A DNA stretch of 7,303 nt from an uncultured Chloroflexota bacterium (GTDB taxonomy: Bacteria; Chloroflexota; Limnocylindria; Limnocylindrales; CSP1-4): positions 1-7,303 of the forward strand of contig CAIYQJ010000305.1 of the NCBI GenBank assembly GCA_903928275.1, in the 5' to 3' direction. Shown here piece after piece: positions 1-7,100 of this stretch (its first letter is position 1; the number at the start of each line of letters is the position of its first letter). Position numbers and translations under genes: made by a program. The notes under the pieces were generated by a model, which searched no databases, was not told the DNA's origin, and saw only the letters and a list, made by a program, of their open reading frames with translations.

Positions 1-2
1 CC

Positions 3-25
3 GCGGCGTCCCGGGGTCGCGCCGC
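3..25 (-). terminator. GC hairpin just after radC stop (weak terminator candidate)
   Basis: A perfect 6-bp inverted repeat (gcggcg at 3-8, cgccgc at 20-25) with an 11-base loop begins three bases past the radC stop codon. No T-tract can be seen because the window ends here. In DNA this GC-rich such stems arise often by chance, so the terminator role is inferred from position only. Confidence 0.22.
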
Positions 26-27
26 CG

Positions 28-789
28 TCAGTCCGCCGCCGCCCGGGCTCCCGCTCCTGGCCGCCGGTCGAACGCGATCCCGCGGTCCCGCAGGCTCACG
101 AACGTGTCGTGCCCGACGACGAGGTGGTCGAGCACGTCGATGTCGAGCAGACGGCCGGCCGCGATCGCCTCCGCGGTGAGGTGGAGGTCGTCCGGCGACG
201 GAGTCGGATCGCCGGATGGGTGGTTGTGGACGAGGATCAGCCCGGCGGCGTTCACCCGCACGGCGTCGCGGAAGAGCTCGCCGACGCGGACGAGGCTGGC
301 GCTGACGTTCCCGACGTACACGGTCGTCACGCGGAGGACGACGTTCTTCGCGTTGAGGATGACGACGCGCAGCTCCTCGCGCTCGAGCCGCCCCATCTGG
401 AGCACGAGCCGTTCGCCGACGTCGCTGGGTGCGCGTACCGACCACCGCCCGGCGGGCCAGTCGGCGAGCAGTCGGCGCCCGATCTCGAAGGCCGCGACGA
501 GCTGGGCCGCCCGCGCCGCCCCGACGCCCGGGACCGCCAGGAGCTCGACCTCGCTGGCCGCCGCGAGGCCGGTGAGGCCCTCGTAGCGCGCGAGGGCGTT
601 CGCCGCGAGGTCCACGGCGCTGCTCCCGCGCGTCCCGGATCCCCACAGCAGCGCGATGAGCTCGGCCGTGGCGAGCCCGCCCGGGCCGCGCGCGGCCAGC
701 CGCTCCCGCGGCCGCTCGGCCTCCGGGATCTCGGCGATCCGCCTCCCCGCGATCCGGTCCCGCGGGGCCGCCGCGGCGAGGTCGCTCAT
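28..789 (-). CDS. radC: RadC family JAMM-domain protein (UPF0758)
   Basis: A full-length 253-residue RadC-type protein. The N-terminal part (about residues 15-105) is the UPF0758 helical region, with the PRERL motif near 27-31 and a helix-hairpin-helix-like VPGVG turn at 86-90, consistent with DNA contact. The C-terminal part (about 118-240) is the JAMM/MPN metalloprotease-fold domain. It has all expected metal-site residues: Glu171 in GELF, His188-Asn-His190-Pro, and Ser198-x-x-Asp201, inside the family signature HNHPSGDPTPSPDD. The family was named from an E. coli repair phenotype later attributed to another gene, so its biochemical role is unsettled; a DNA-processing role is commonly inferred. 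The ATG at 789 is supported by a GGAGGAA Shine-Dalgarno six bases upstream of the start and by homology beginning soon after it. The N-terminal domain marks the chromosomal form rather than the short phage or plasmid forms. It lies 335 bases downstream of the CPBP gene and probably has its own transcript. Confidence 0.96.
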   Translation of the reverse strand: MSDLAAAAPRDRIAGRRIAEIPEAERPRERLAARGPGGLATAELIALLWGSGTRGSSAVDLAANALARYEGLTGLAAASEVELLAVPGVGAARAAQLVAAFEIGRRLLADWPAGRWSVRAPSDVGERLVLQMGRLEREELRVVILNAKNVVLRVTTVYVGNVSASLVRVGELFRDAVRVNAAGLILVHNHPSGDPTPSPDDLHLTAEAIAAGRLLDIDVLDHLVVGHDTFVSLRDRGIAFDRRPGAGARAAAD

Positions 790-793
790 CGGG

Positions 794-800
794 TTCCTCC
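794..800 (-). promoter_or_regulatory. Strong Shine-Dalgarno for radC
   Basis: The minus strand reads GGAGGAA, with the GGAGG core separated by six bases (AACCCG) from the ATG at 789. It is the only strong ribosome binding site in front of any gene here. It fixes the radC start and indicates initiation independent of the upstream gene. Confidence 0.85.
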
Positions 801-837
801 GTGATTGGCGGGCGATGACGCGGACGTTCGTGCTGGC

Positions 838-905
838 GTCTCCGGGCCCGAACGACGGAGCCCGCCGAAACCCCCGCTATCCGGACCCGAAGACACGGCG
901 GAGAC
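838..905 (-). other. Possible structured leader element upstream of radC
   Basis: A 68-base segment is closed by a perfect 7-bp inverted repeat (gtctccg at 838-844, cggagac at 899-905). Inside it, on the minus strand, 883-887 can pair with 845-849 (five pairs, one G-T wobble). Bases 880-882 plus 876-877 can pair with 857-861 around a two-base bulge, leaving a G-rich loop. It also contains a direct repeat, tccgggcccgaa (841-852) and tccggacccgaa (880-891), matching at 11 of 12 bases. It lies about 40 bases upstream of the radC Shine-Dalgarno, so it could be a 5' leader structure or a protein-binding site. I do not recognise a known RNA family. Hand-found pairing in GC-rich DNA is weak evidence. 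Confidence 0.3.
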
Positions 906-949
906 TAGCCGGAGGCGATCACGCGCCCGTCACCACCGGCTCCATCGGG

Positions 950-1005
950 GCTCCGCGGCGGAGGAGGCCGTGGGCGGCGGCAGGTGGGCGGGCCCGCCGC
1001 GGAGC
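950..1005. repeat. 12-bp perfect inverted repeat with 32-base spacer
   Basis: gctccgcggcgg (950-961) is the exact reverse complement of ccgccgcggagc (994-1005). The right arm lies inside the first copy of the tandem repeat. The arms could form a long GC stem in either strand's transcript. It is noncoding and lies 119 bases or more past the CPBP stop codon. Its function is unknown. Confidence 0.45.
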
Positions 1006-1107
1006 ACCGAGCGGGCGGACAGGCCGGCAGGTGGGCGGGCCCGCGACGGAGCACCACGTGGGTGCCGGCTGCCAGGTGGGCCCGCGGCGGCGCGCCGAGC
1101 GCGTGCC
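979..1107. repeat. Degenerate tandem repeat, period about 45-47 bases
   Basis: Two 30-base copies at 979-1008 and 1026-1055 match at 28 of 30 positions; the differences fall at 998/1045 and 999/1046. Both start ggcaggtgggcgggcccgc and end cggagcacc. A diverged third copy starts at 1071 (gccaggtggg, then a 4-base deletion), and a short fourth trace (ggcaggcgga) lies at 1108. The spacers between the copies are diverged. The core is a palindrome (ggcgggcccgcc at 987-998; gcgggcccgc at 1035-1044). The unequal period and diverged spacers argue against CRISPR. A repeat expanded by slippage, or a set of protein-binding sites, fits better. Confidence 0.6.
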
Positions 1108-1124
1108 GGCAGGCGGAGACGCTG

Positions 1125-2192
1125 TCAGCCGCCCGTCACCGACCGCCCCGCGAGCTCGGCGATGAGGAGCGCCGTCCCGTTGAACGTCGCGTGGAGCGCG
1201 ATCGAGGCCCAGAGGGAACCACGGCGGATGAAGACCCAGCCGAGCAGGTACGAGACGGGCAGGCGCGCGAGGAACGCGATCGCGGCGATCCGCAGGGCCT
1301 CGGACGCGTCGGTTCCGCCGAGCGTGAGCACGTGGACGAGGGCGAAGAAGAGGGCGCCCCGGACGATCGCCCCCCGGGGCCCGATCCGTCGCGCCCAGGC
1401 GGTGGTTGCGAAGCCCCGGTAGAAGACCTCCTCGCCGACCGGCGCGATGACGACCGCCGCGATGACGTTGAGGACGCTGTCGAGCGGCCCGCGCGGCGCG
1501 GGGATGGGACCGGTCGGCACCACGCCCAGCAGTGAGACGAGCAGGGCGGCGAGGAACGCCGTGGCAAGGAGCGCGGCGAGGCCGAGGCCGAGGCCCCAGG
1601 CGATGTCGCCCGCGAGCCTGCCCGCGGCGGGGCGGCGGATCCCCATCTCCGCCCAGGTGAGCGCGCCGGACCCCACGACCAGGAGGCCGACGAGGCCGAC
1701 GTTCACGCCCGAGGTCACGAGGAGGCTCACGACGAGCGTCGACGAGGTGTCGGCCGCGAGCAGGCCGGTGAGCGAGAGGCAGGCGCTGAGCAGGAGCGTG
1801 ACGGCGAGAGCCGCCGCGAAGACGAGGAACGGCGACGGCCCGGCGTAGCCCGGGACGCCGTCCGCCTTCCGCTGGAGCGCCTGCGCCCCGGCGCCGGCCG
1901 TCAGGCCGAGCGCCGTGCACGCCATCCCGCCGAGCACGAGGAGGACCGTGGCCGGTCCGCCGCCGGTCGCGGCGATCGCCACGAAGAGCGTCGACAGGCC
2001 GAGGAGCGCCAGGATCCAGCCCGCGAAGTAGAGACCGGGCGCCGCCCGACCCTCGATCGTGAACGTGGGTCGGCGCGGAGCGGTCCAGTCGACCGGGATC
2101 GCAGCGTCGTCGGGGGCAGGGGCTGGCGCGCCCGACGCCGGTTCGTCGTCGCTGGCGGTCGCGCCCGCCGGTCCGGGTGTCTGCTCCGTCAC
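1125..2192 (-). CDS. CPBP family intramembrane metalloprotease (Abi/CAAX-type)
   Basis: A 355-residue polytopic membrane protein with every CPBP catalytic motif. Motif 1 is EExxxR (Glu254, Glu255, Arg259 in GEEVFYRG), motif 2 is FxxxH (Phe283, His287), and motif 3 is HxxxN (His334, Asn338). About eight or nine hydrophobic segments run from residue 55 to 346. The first 50 residues are a Pro/Ala/Asp-rich soluble tail, which makes the protein longer than many relatives. The family includes Rce1 CAAX proteases and bacterial proteins linked to peptide maturation, immunity or membrane-protein cleavage; the substrate here cannot be predicted. The GTG start at 2192 overlaps the stop of the zinc-ribbon gene in a GTGA junction and has no clear Shine-Dalgarno. 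Translation is therefore probably coupled to the upstream gene. No other start near the N-terminus looks better. Confidence 0.93.
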   Translation of the reverse strand: MTEQTPGPAGATASDDEPASGAPAPAPDDAAIPVDWTAPRRPTFTIEGRAAPGLYFAGWILALLGLSTLFVAIAATGGGPATVLLVLGGMACTALGLTAGAGAQALQRKADGVPGYAGPSPFLVFAAALAVTLLLSACLSLTGLLAADTSSTLVVSLLVTSGVNVGLVGLLVVGSGALTWAEMGIRRPAAGRLAGDIAWGLGLGLAALLATAFLAALLVSLLGVVPTGPIPAPRGPLDSVLNVIAAVVIAPVGEEVFYRGFATTAWARRIGPRGAIVRGALFFALVHVLTLGGTDASEALRIAAIAFLARLPVSYLLGWVFIRRGSLWASIALHATFNGTALLIAELAGRSVTGG

Positions 2193-3079
2193 CGCTCGGC
2201 GGCGCGACGGCCGGAGATCGGCGCCGCCGGAGCGGTCCCGGTCGAGCCCGCGGCGGGATCGTAGGCCGGCTCCACCGAAGGCTCGACCGGGCCCGGGCCC
2301 ACGAAGGAGGGCGCGGTCACGTCGTCAACGGCGCCCCAGGTCGTCGTCGGCGCCGCGGCGGAGCGCGGTGCGTCGGGCAGCGGCGGCACGTCATCGGGCG
2401 CGGGGAGCGGATCCGGGCGCGATGCCGGCGCGGGGCTGGCCATCGGATAGCGATCCGATGCCGGCCGCTCGGACGCCGCGACGCTCGGGGCGCCCGTTGC
2501 GACAGGCGTCGCCTGCCGGGCGGCCGGGCGCCCGGTGGCACGTCGAGCGGCGGAAGGGGCGGCGTATGGGCCGGCGCCCGCGGAGGCGCCCCGTGCCTGG
2601 GGGATCTCGAAGTCGGTGCCGCACCAGGCGCAGAGCAGCCAGTCGGTCCCCACGAGCTTGCTGCAGTTCGGGCAGACGCGGCGGAGTCGCGTGCGACATG
2701 TCGGGCACACGAGCCAGCCATCCTCGGTACGGCGGCCGCACCCGAGGCAGTGGTCGATCTGCTCGACCTCGGCGAGCATCGCCTCCTCGGCGAGCATCCT
2801 CTCGTGCGCCTCGCCGGCCCGCTCGTGCGGCCGGACGATCCGGTACAGGAGCGCGGCGAAGAGGAAGAGCAGCGGCGTGAACACGATGATGAGCGCGGCG
2901 GCGAGGTACGGCAGCAGCGGGTTCGACGAGCGGCTCTTCATGTCCTGGTACGCCCAGAACGCCGTCGCGAGCCAGAGAACGACGACGTAGACCCCGATCG
3001 CCTTCACCCCAAGCTGGACGAGGTCGCTCGAGAAGAGCCCGGACACGGAGTTCCCCACGTCCTTCAGCAGCTGGTCCAT
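2189..3079 (-). CDS. Membrane-anchored double zinc ribbon protein
   Basis: A 296-residue protein in three parts. Residues 21-44 and 57-79 are two transmembrane helices joined by a short basic turn (DMKSRSSN). Residues 80-108 are a charged, probably helical, linker. Residues 111-153 form a double zinc ribbon with four CxxC knuckles: Cys111/114, Cys125/128, Cys136/139 and Cys150/153. Residues 160-296 are a Pro/Ala/Ser-rich low-complexity tail, probably disordered. The helix-helix-DZR arrangement is, from general knowledge, common in Chloroflexota, but its function is not known; a scaffold or regulatory role at the membrane is a guess. With two helices, the ribbons and both termini would face the same side, presumably the cytoplasm. 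The ATG at 3079 is chosen because the hydrophobic segment begins shortly after it. The only ribosome-site candidate, GGGGA, is rather far upstream (12 bases). It is the first gene of a pair with the CPBP protease. Confidence 0.88.
   Translation of the reverse strand: MDQLLKDVGNSVSGLFSSDLVQLGVKAIGVYVVVLWLATAFWAYQDMKSRSSNPLLPYLAAALIIVFTPLLFLFAALLYRIVRPHERAGEAHERMLAEEAMLAEVEQIDHCLGCGRRTEDGWLVCPTCRTRLRRVCPNCSKLVGTDWLLCAWCGTDFEIPQARGASAGAGPYAAPSAARRATGRPAARQATPVATGAPSVAASERPASDRYPMASPAPASRPDPLPAPDDVPPLPDAPRSAAAPTTTWGAVDDVTAPSFVGPGPVEPSVEPAYDPAAGSTGTAPAAPISGRRAAER
2434..2466. repeat. Strong hairpin inside zinc-ribbon gene tail
   Basis: A perfect 8-bp inverted repeat, catcggat (2441-2448) and atccgatg (2453-2460), encloses the 4-base loop agcg. 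After a one-base bulge at 2440 the stem continues with ggctgg (2434-2439) against ccggcc (2461-2466), including one wobble. It lies in the region encoding the low-complexity tail, where protein constraint is weak. It could affect mRNA stability or translation into the CPBP gene, or be a remnant repeat. Confidence 0.45.
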
Positions 3080-3148
3080 CGGTGTGCATCGTCCCCGGGT
3101 GCAGGTGGGATCAGGGCGCCACCTCTGAGCAGCTCGGCGCGCCGCCGC

Positions 3149-3157
3149 AGTGTAGCA
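3149..3157 (-). promoter_or_regulatory. Extended -10-like promoter candidate for zinc-ribbon/CPBP operon
   Basis: The minus strand reads TGCTACACT, which is an extended -10 (TGn) followed by TACACT (four of six consensus bases, including the key first, second and last). Any -35 at 17-18 bases is poor (TCGTGT). A start about seven bases downstream would give a leader of about 60 bases before the ATG at 3079. It is the most AT-containing spot in the gap. Confidence 0.35.
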
Positions 3158-3183
3158 GGGGGTCCGCGAGCCACACGACGCGC

Positions 3184-3202
3184 CGCCCCGGGAACCGGGG
3201 CG
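3184..3202 (-). terminator. GC hairpin directly after six-helix protein stop (no T-tract)
   Basis: cgccccgg (3184-3191) and ccggggcg (3195-3202) form a perfect 8-bp stem with loop gaa. It starts at the base after the TGA of the upstream gene. No T-run follows on the minus strand, so it is at best a non-canonical terminator. It may instead protect the 3' end of the upstream mRNA. Confidence 0.42.
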
Positions 3203-4159
3203 TCAGTCTGCGGCGACGGACACCTCACGGGCGGGGACCGCGGATGCCTCCGCGCGCGGCCGAGCGAGGGCGGAGGCGAGCGCGGCGCGGCGCCAGGCCC
3301 CCACCGCGCCTGCCGCGGCCAGGCTCGCGATCCACGTCGCCGAGAGCGCGACGACGGCCAGCAGGGCGAAGACCGCGTCACCGGCCGTGAGGGCGCGCCG
3401 CGCCGCCTCCCACGCGAGGGCAGAGACCGCGAGCGGGATCCCCGTGAGGACGACGAGGCCCGTGACGCCGAGCAAGAACGCCCCGAGGACCGGGAGCGGC
3501 CGGCGGACGAGATCTGGAGCGACGCGCCCGAGCGATCGTGGGACGGACGACCCGTCGACGACGACATGGACGGTGGCCAGGCCCGCGATGAGCTCGGTGA
3601 CCAGGAGCCCGGCGACGATCGCGACGGCGGCCTCGGGCGCGGCCGCGAGCACGCGGAGCGGGAACGGCGTCGCGAGGTCGTCCGGCAGCGTGAGCTCGCG
3701 ATAGCCTGCGGTCGCGATCCTCGGGATCGCCCACGCGCACGCGACGACGAGCGGGATCGAGGCGACGACGCGGACCGCGATCACGCGCGCCACCCCGGCG
3801 GCCGCGCCGGACCGCCGACCCTCCGCGAAGGACGGGGCCGCGACCGGCCGGTCGAACGCCCAGGCGCGCAGCACGACGCGATCCGCGACCGCCCCGACGA
3901 CGAACCCGGCGCCGACCGCCGCCGCCAGGGCGAGGCCGGCCGCGGCCGCCATGACGAGGAAGCGATCCGTGGGGCCGGCGGCGGTGACCGCGTCCGCGCC
4001 GATGAACGACGCCACGCCGATCGGGGTCGGCAGGATGAGGATCGGGACCGCGAGGACGAGGATGCCTCCGCGGACGAGGAACGCCGCGAGCGCGACGGCC
4101 CACATGTCCGGCCGTGCGACCGTCCATCGGCTCGCGGCCGCGAGGGCGCGGCGCGTCAC
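3203..4159 (-). CDS. Six-helix integral membrane protein of unknown function
   Basis: A 318-residue hydrophobic, Ala/Val-rich protein that I cannot assign to a named family. About six transmembrane segments are visible, near residues 20-45, 66-90, 124-148, 170-194, 224-246 and 262-288. Charged or polar loops separate them (for example DRPVAAPSFAEGRR around 103-116 and the region 150-165). The tail after residue 289 is short and polar. The overall layout recalls the uncharacterised multi-helix membrane domains found next to glycerophosphodiesterases or in DUF4013/YIP1-like proteins, but no diagnostic motif supports a choice. The GTG start at 4159 lies 19 bases after the UPF0182 stop, with only a weak G-rich ribosome site; an ATG at residue 19 is an alternative that would still keep the first helix. 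It is probably co-transcribed with UPF0182. Confidence 0.82.
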   Translation of the reverse strand: MTRRALAAASRWTVARPDMWAVALAAFLVRGGILVLAVPILILPTPIGVASFIGADAVTAAGPTDRFLVMAAAAGLALAAAVGAGFVVGAVADRVVLRAWAFDRPVAAPSFAEGRRSGAAAGVARVIAVRVVASIPLVVACAWAIPRIATAGYRELTLPDDLATPFPLRVLAAAPEAAVAIVAGLLVTELIAGLATVHVVVDGSSVPRSLGRVAPDLVRRPLPVLGAFLLGVTGLVVLTGIPLAVSALAWEAARRALTAGDAVFALLAVVALSATWIASLAAAGAVGAWRRAALASALARPRAEASAVPAREVSVAAD

Positions 4160-4178
4160 GCGGGCGCGACGCCCCGGG

Positions 4179-7100
4179 TCACGGCGTCGTGCTTGCCGAC
4201 GGCACCGGGAGCGGCGTGGGAGCGGCGGATGGGACGACCGGCGCGGAGGGCAGCGGCGACGCTCCCGTGAGCCTCGACAGCTGCGCGAGTGTCGCCTCGA
4301 CGATCTTCATCTCGCTGCCGTACGTCGCGAAGTCGCCGGCGCGCAGCGCATCCTGCGCGAGCCCGAAGTGGAGGTTCGCGTACGCGACCAGGGCACCCAG
4401 GTCGCCGGGTGCCGCGGTCGCACCCGGGCTCGCGACCGGGCCCTGCGTGGGCTGCGTGGTCGGCGGCGGGGCGGGGCTGGCTCCCGGGGACGGCGGCGTG
4501 CCCGGCGACGGGGATGCGCTCGGCTGGGTCGCGAGCACCTTGGCGAGCGCGTCCTGCAGCGTGTTCGACCAGGCGACCGATGTGGAGGTCGCGACGACGA
4601 TCTTCGTGAACTGCGGGAAGGCCGACGACGTGGACTGGAGGTAGATGGGTTCCAGGTAGACGATCGCGTTCCCGACCGGCACGACGAGCAGGTTGCCACG
4701 GATCACCTGGCTGCCTGACTGGTTCCACAGCGTGATCTGGGACGAGATCGTGGGGTCCTGGTCGATCCGCGCCTCGATCTGCGTGGGGCCGAAGATCGAC
4801 GTGTCGCGGGGAAGCTGGTAGACCCGGACCTGGCCGTATGTGGCCACGGCGTTGCGGGCCGCGATCCACGAGATCATGTTCGGCCGCTGGGCGGGCACCA
4901 TCGGCTGGAGGAGCAGGTACTCCGCGTTCGCCTCGCTCGGCATGCGCATGATCACGTAGTAGGCCTCGGGCGGGAGCTGCTGGGTGGCGCCCTGCGGGTT
5001 GGTCGGGATCGTCCACAGGTCGTCCTTGTTGTAGAACGACTGCGTGTTCGTCACGTGGTAGCGGGCGAACGTCCGCGCCTGGACGTTGAACCCCTCCTCG
5101 GCCGTCCGCAGGTGGGCGCGGAGGTCGGCGGGCATCTGGTCGAGCGGCTGGAAGAGCGTCGGGAAGACGCCCTGGTACGCGCGGATGATGGGGTCCGCCG
5201 GGTCCGTGACGTAGAAGTGCATGGTCCCGTCGTACGCGTCCATCGTGATCTTCACGCTGTTGCGGACGTAGTTCAGCACGTCGCCCGAGAGCCCGCTGTC
5301 GGGCCCGAACGAGGAGCCGTCGAAGTACTCCGCGTCGGGGAAGCGGTCGCTCACCGTGTACGCATCCTGGATGTACGTGAGGCCGCCGGCGCCATTGACG
5401 ACGAGATACGGGTCCTTGTCGAAGCGCAGGAACGGCGCGATCGCCCGGACCCGCTCGCCGATCGTCCGGTTCATGAGGAGCTGGCTCTGGGCGGTGACCT
5501 GGTCCGTGATGAAGAGGTTCAGGTCCCGGAACTTGAGCGCGAACAGCAGCTTGGTGAGCGTGGAGTCGAGCTTGACGCCGGTCGTCCCTGTCCAGCGAGT
5601 GTTCGTCTCGCCGCCGCTCGACTGGTCGCCCACCGGGAAGTCGAACTCGGGCTGCTGGGCGCCGGTGATGATCCAGCTGTTCGGCCGCTCGCCGAAGTAG
5701 ATGCGCGGCTCGTTGATCGTCGGGGCGCCGTCCGACGACACGGGCGGAAGGTTCTTGATGATGAGCTTGGGCAGGCCCTGGTCGTCCACGCCGTTCACGG
5801 GCACCATCGCCAGGCCGAATCCGTGCGTGAAGACGATCCGCTCGTTCACCCACGTGAGCGCCTGCGGGTTCTTGTCGAGGGCGAGCTCGCGCCCGGACAG
5901 CATCACCTGGTGCGTCTGGCTGTTGAGGATGTACCGGTCCGTGTCGACGTCGTAGAAGTCGTAGTACTGGCGCACCGTCTGGAGCTGATCGAGGGTGGTG
6001 CCGAGCGGGCGGTAGTCCCAGAGGCGCGCGTTATCGAACGTCGCCGCGTCGCGCTGGATGGCGTCAGCGGAGAGCGTGGCCGATCCGTTGAACGGGATGT
6101 TCTCCCACCCGTTCAGTCCATAGGCGACCCGCGTCATCGAGATGTTGTTCGCGATGTACGGCGCCTGCGTCTGGTACTCGTTCGGGGCGACGACGAACCG
6201 CTGCACGATCGTCGGGTAGATCGTCCCGAGCACGATCGACGCGCCGAACCACACGGTCACCGCGAGGACGACCGGCCACATGGCGCGCGTGAACGCCGAG
6301 GCGACGAGGAACGCGGCCGTGAGCGCGGCGACGACCGAGAGGACGTCGAGGGCGAGGAACCGCGCGTTGGCGTCCGCGTAGCTCACGCCGGTCGTCACGC
6401 CGTTCGCGGCGTACGAGAGCTCGAGCTTGTCGAGCTGGTAGCCGAAGGCCACGGAGAGGAGCCACAGGCCCGCGAGGATGGCGAGGTGGAGGCGCGGCGC
6501 CGTCCCGAATCCCAGGCCGCCGCGGACCGAGGCGAGCAGGTACCGGCCGAGCGCGATGATGAGACCCGCGATGAGCACCCCGTTGATGACCGACTGGACG
6601 AGCCGGAGGAACGGGAGGTCGAAGAGGAAGAACCCGACGTCGCGACCGAAGACGGGGTCGGTGACGGGCGGCACGCCGGCCGGCGAGTACGGGACCCGAT
6701 GCTGGAACAGCAGGATCGTCTCCCACCCGCCGGAGACGAGCCCCGCGAGCGTGAAGGCGGCAAGGATCGCGACGGCGACCAGCACCCACCGGCCGACCGG
6801 GACGAGGTCGGGCATCTCGAACTCGGCGTCGACGGACGGACCGGCGGGGCGGCCCGGGCGATCCGGTCCGAACGGACTCCACGGCGAGCCGTAGCGGTCG
6901 CGCTGGCCCATCCGCCCGGCAGCGCCCTGCTGTCCGGCCGTGGCGGCCTCGCCGAGCCGGTCCAGCAGCTCGCGGATGCGGTTGCCCCCGGCGCCCGGGG
7001 GCGGGGACAGGCGCCCGGCGATCCACAGGTCGAGCGCGAACAGCACGCCGACGATGACGAACGTCGCGAAGAACAGGATGATCGGCGTCCCGATCCGGGT

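Larger units (their letters stand above)
790..1124. other. Intergenic region between CPBP gene and radC
   Basis: This 335-base gene-free stretch separates the CPBP stop from the radC start. On the radC side (838-905) it holds a possible folded leader. On the CPBP side (979 to about 1107) it holds degenerate tandem repeats. A 12-bp inverted repeat lies at 950-961 and 994-1005. A weak -10-like hexamer, TAGTCT on the minus strand (902-907), has no convincing -35 partner at normal spacing. No T-tract terminator follows the CPBP stop. Open frames crossing the region are Arg/Pro/Gly-rich by-products of the base composition, and no protein family was recognised in them. Confidence 0.7.
3080..3202. 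other. Intergenic region upstream of zinc-ribbon gene
   Basis: This 123-base gap has a GC hairpin at its far side (3184-3202), a promoter candidate (3149-3157), and a possible 6-bp leader stem (aggtgg 3103-3108 with ccacct 3119-3124). An ATG at 3087-3089 opens a different frame that runs through the zinc-ribbon gene without its motifs, so it is not taken as a gene start. Confidence 0.55.

Noticed and set aside
28..789. RadC as a sign of a mobile or defence island
   Set aside because: The protein has the N-terminal UPF0758 domain of the chromosomal form, and no integrase, transposase, phage or restriction gene is nearby.
902..907. TAGTCT as the radC -10 promoter box
   Set aside because: The best -35-like hexamer (GTGACG) is 20 bases away, which is too far, so it is kept only as a note in the intergenic entry.
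979..1107. CRISPR array
   Set aside because: There are only two good copies, with unequal spacing and decayed further copies. The short GC-rich spacers resemble the repeat itself, and no cas gene is present.
919..1920. A 333-codon minus-strand frame covering the CPBP gene and part of the intergenic repeats
   Set aside because: It is out of phase with the CPBP catalytic motifs. Its product is Arg/Pro/Gly-rich, so the repeat region is better viewed as noncoding.
1125..2192. CPBP protease as a bacteriocin immunity or abortive infection gene
   Set aside because: The family name suggests it, but no peptide precursor, ABC exporter or maturation enzyme is visible nearby.
2177..4270. A 697-codon plus-strand open frame opposite three genes
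   Set aside because: Its translation is Arg/Gly/Asp-rich with no domain or membrane pattern. It is antisense to well-supported genes and spans two gene boundaries. Long antisense frames are expected at this GC content.
4156..5853. A 565-codon minus-strand frame within the UPF0182 gene
   Set aside because: It overlaps the recognised UPF0182 frame in another phase and gives Arg/Pro-rich text without motifs.
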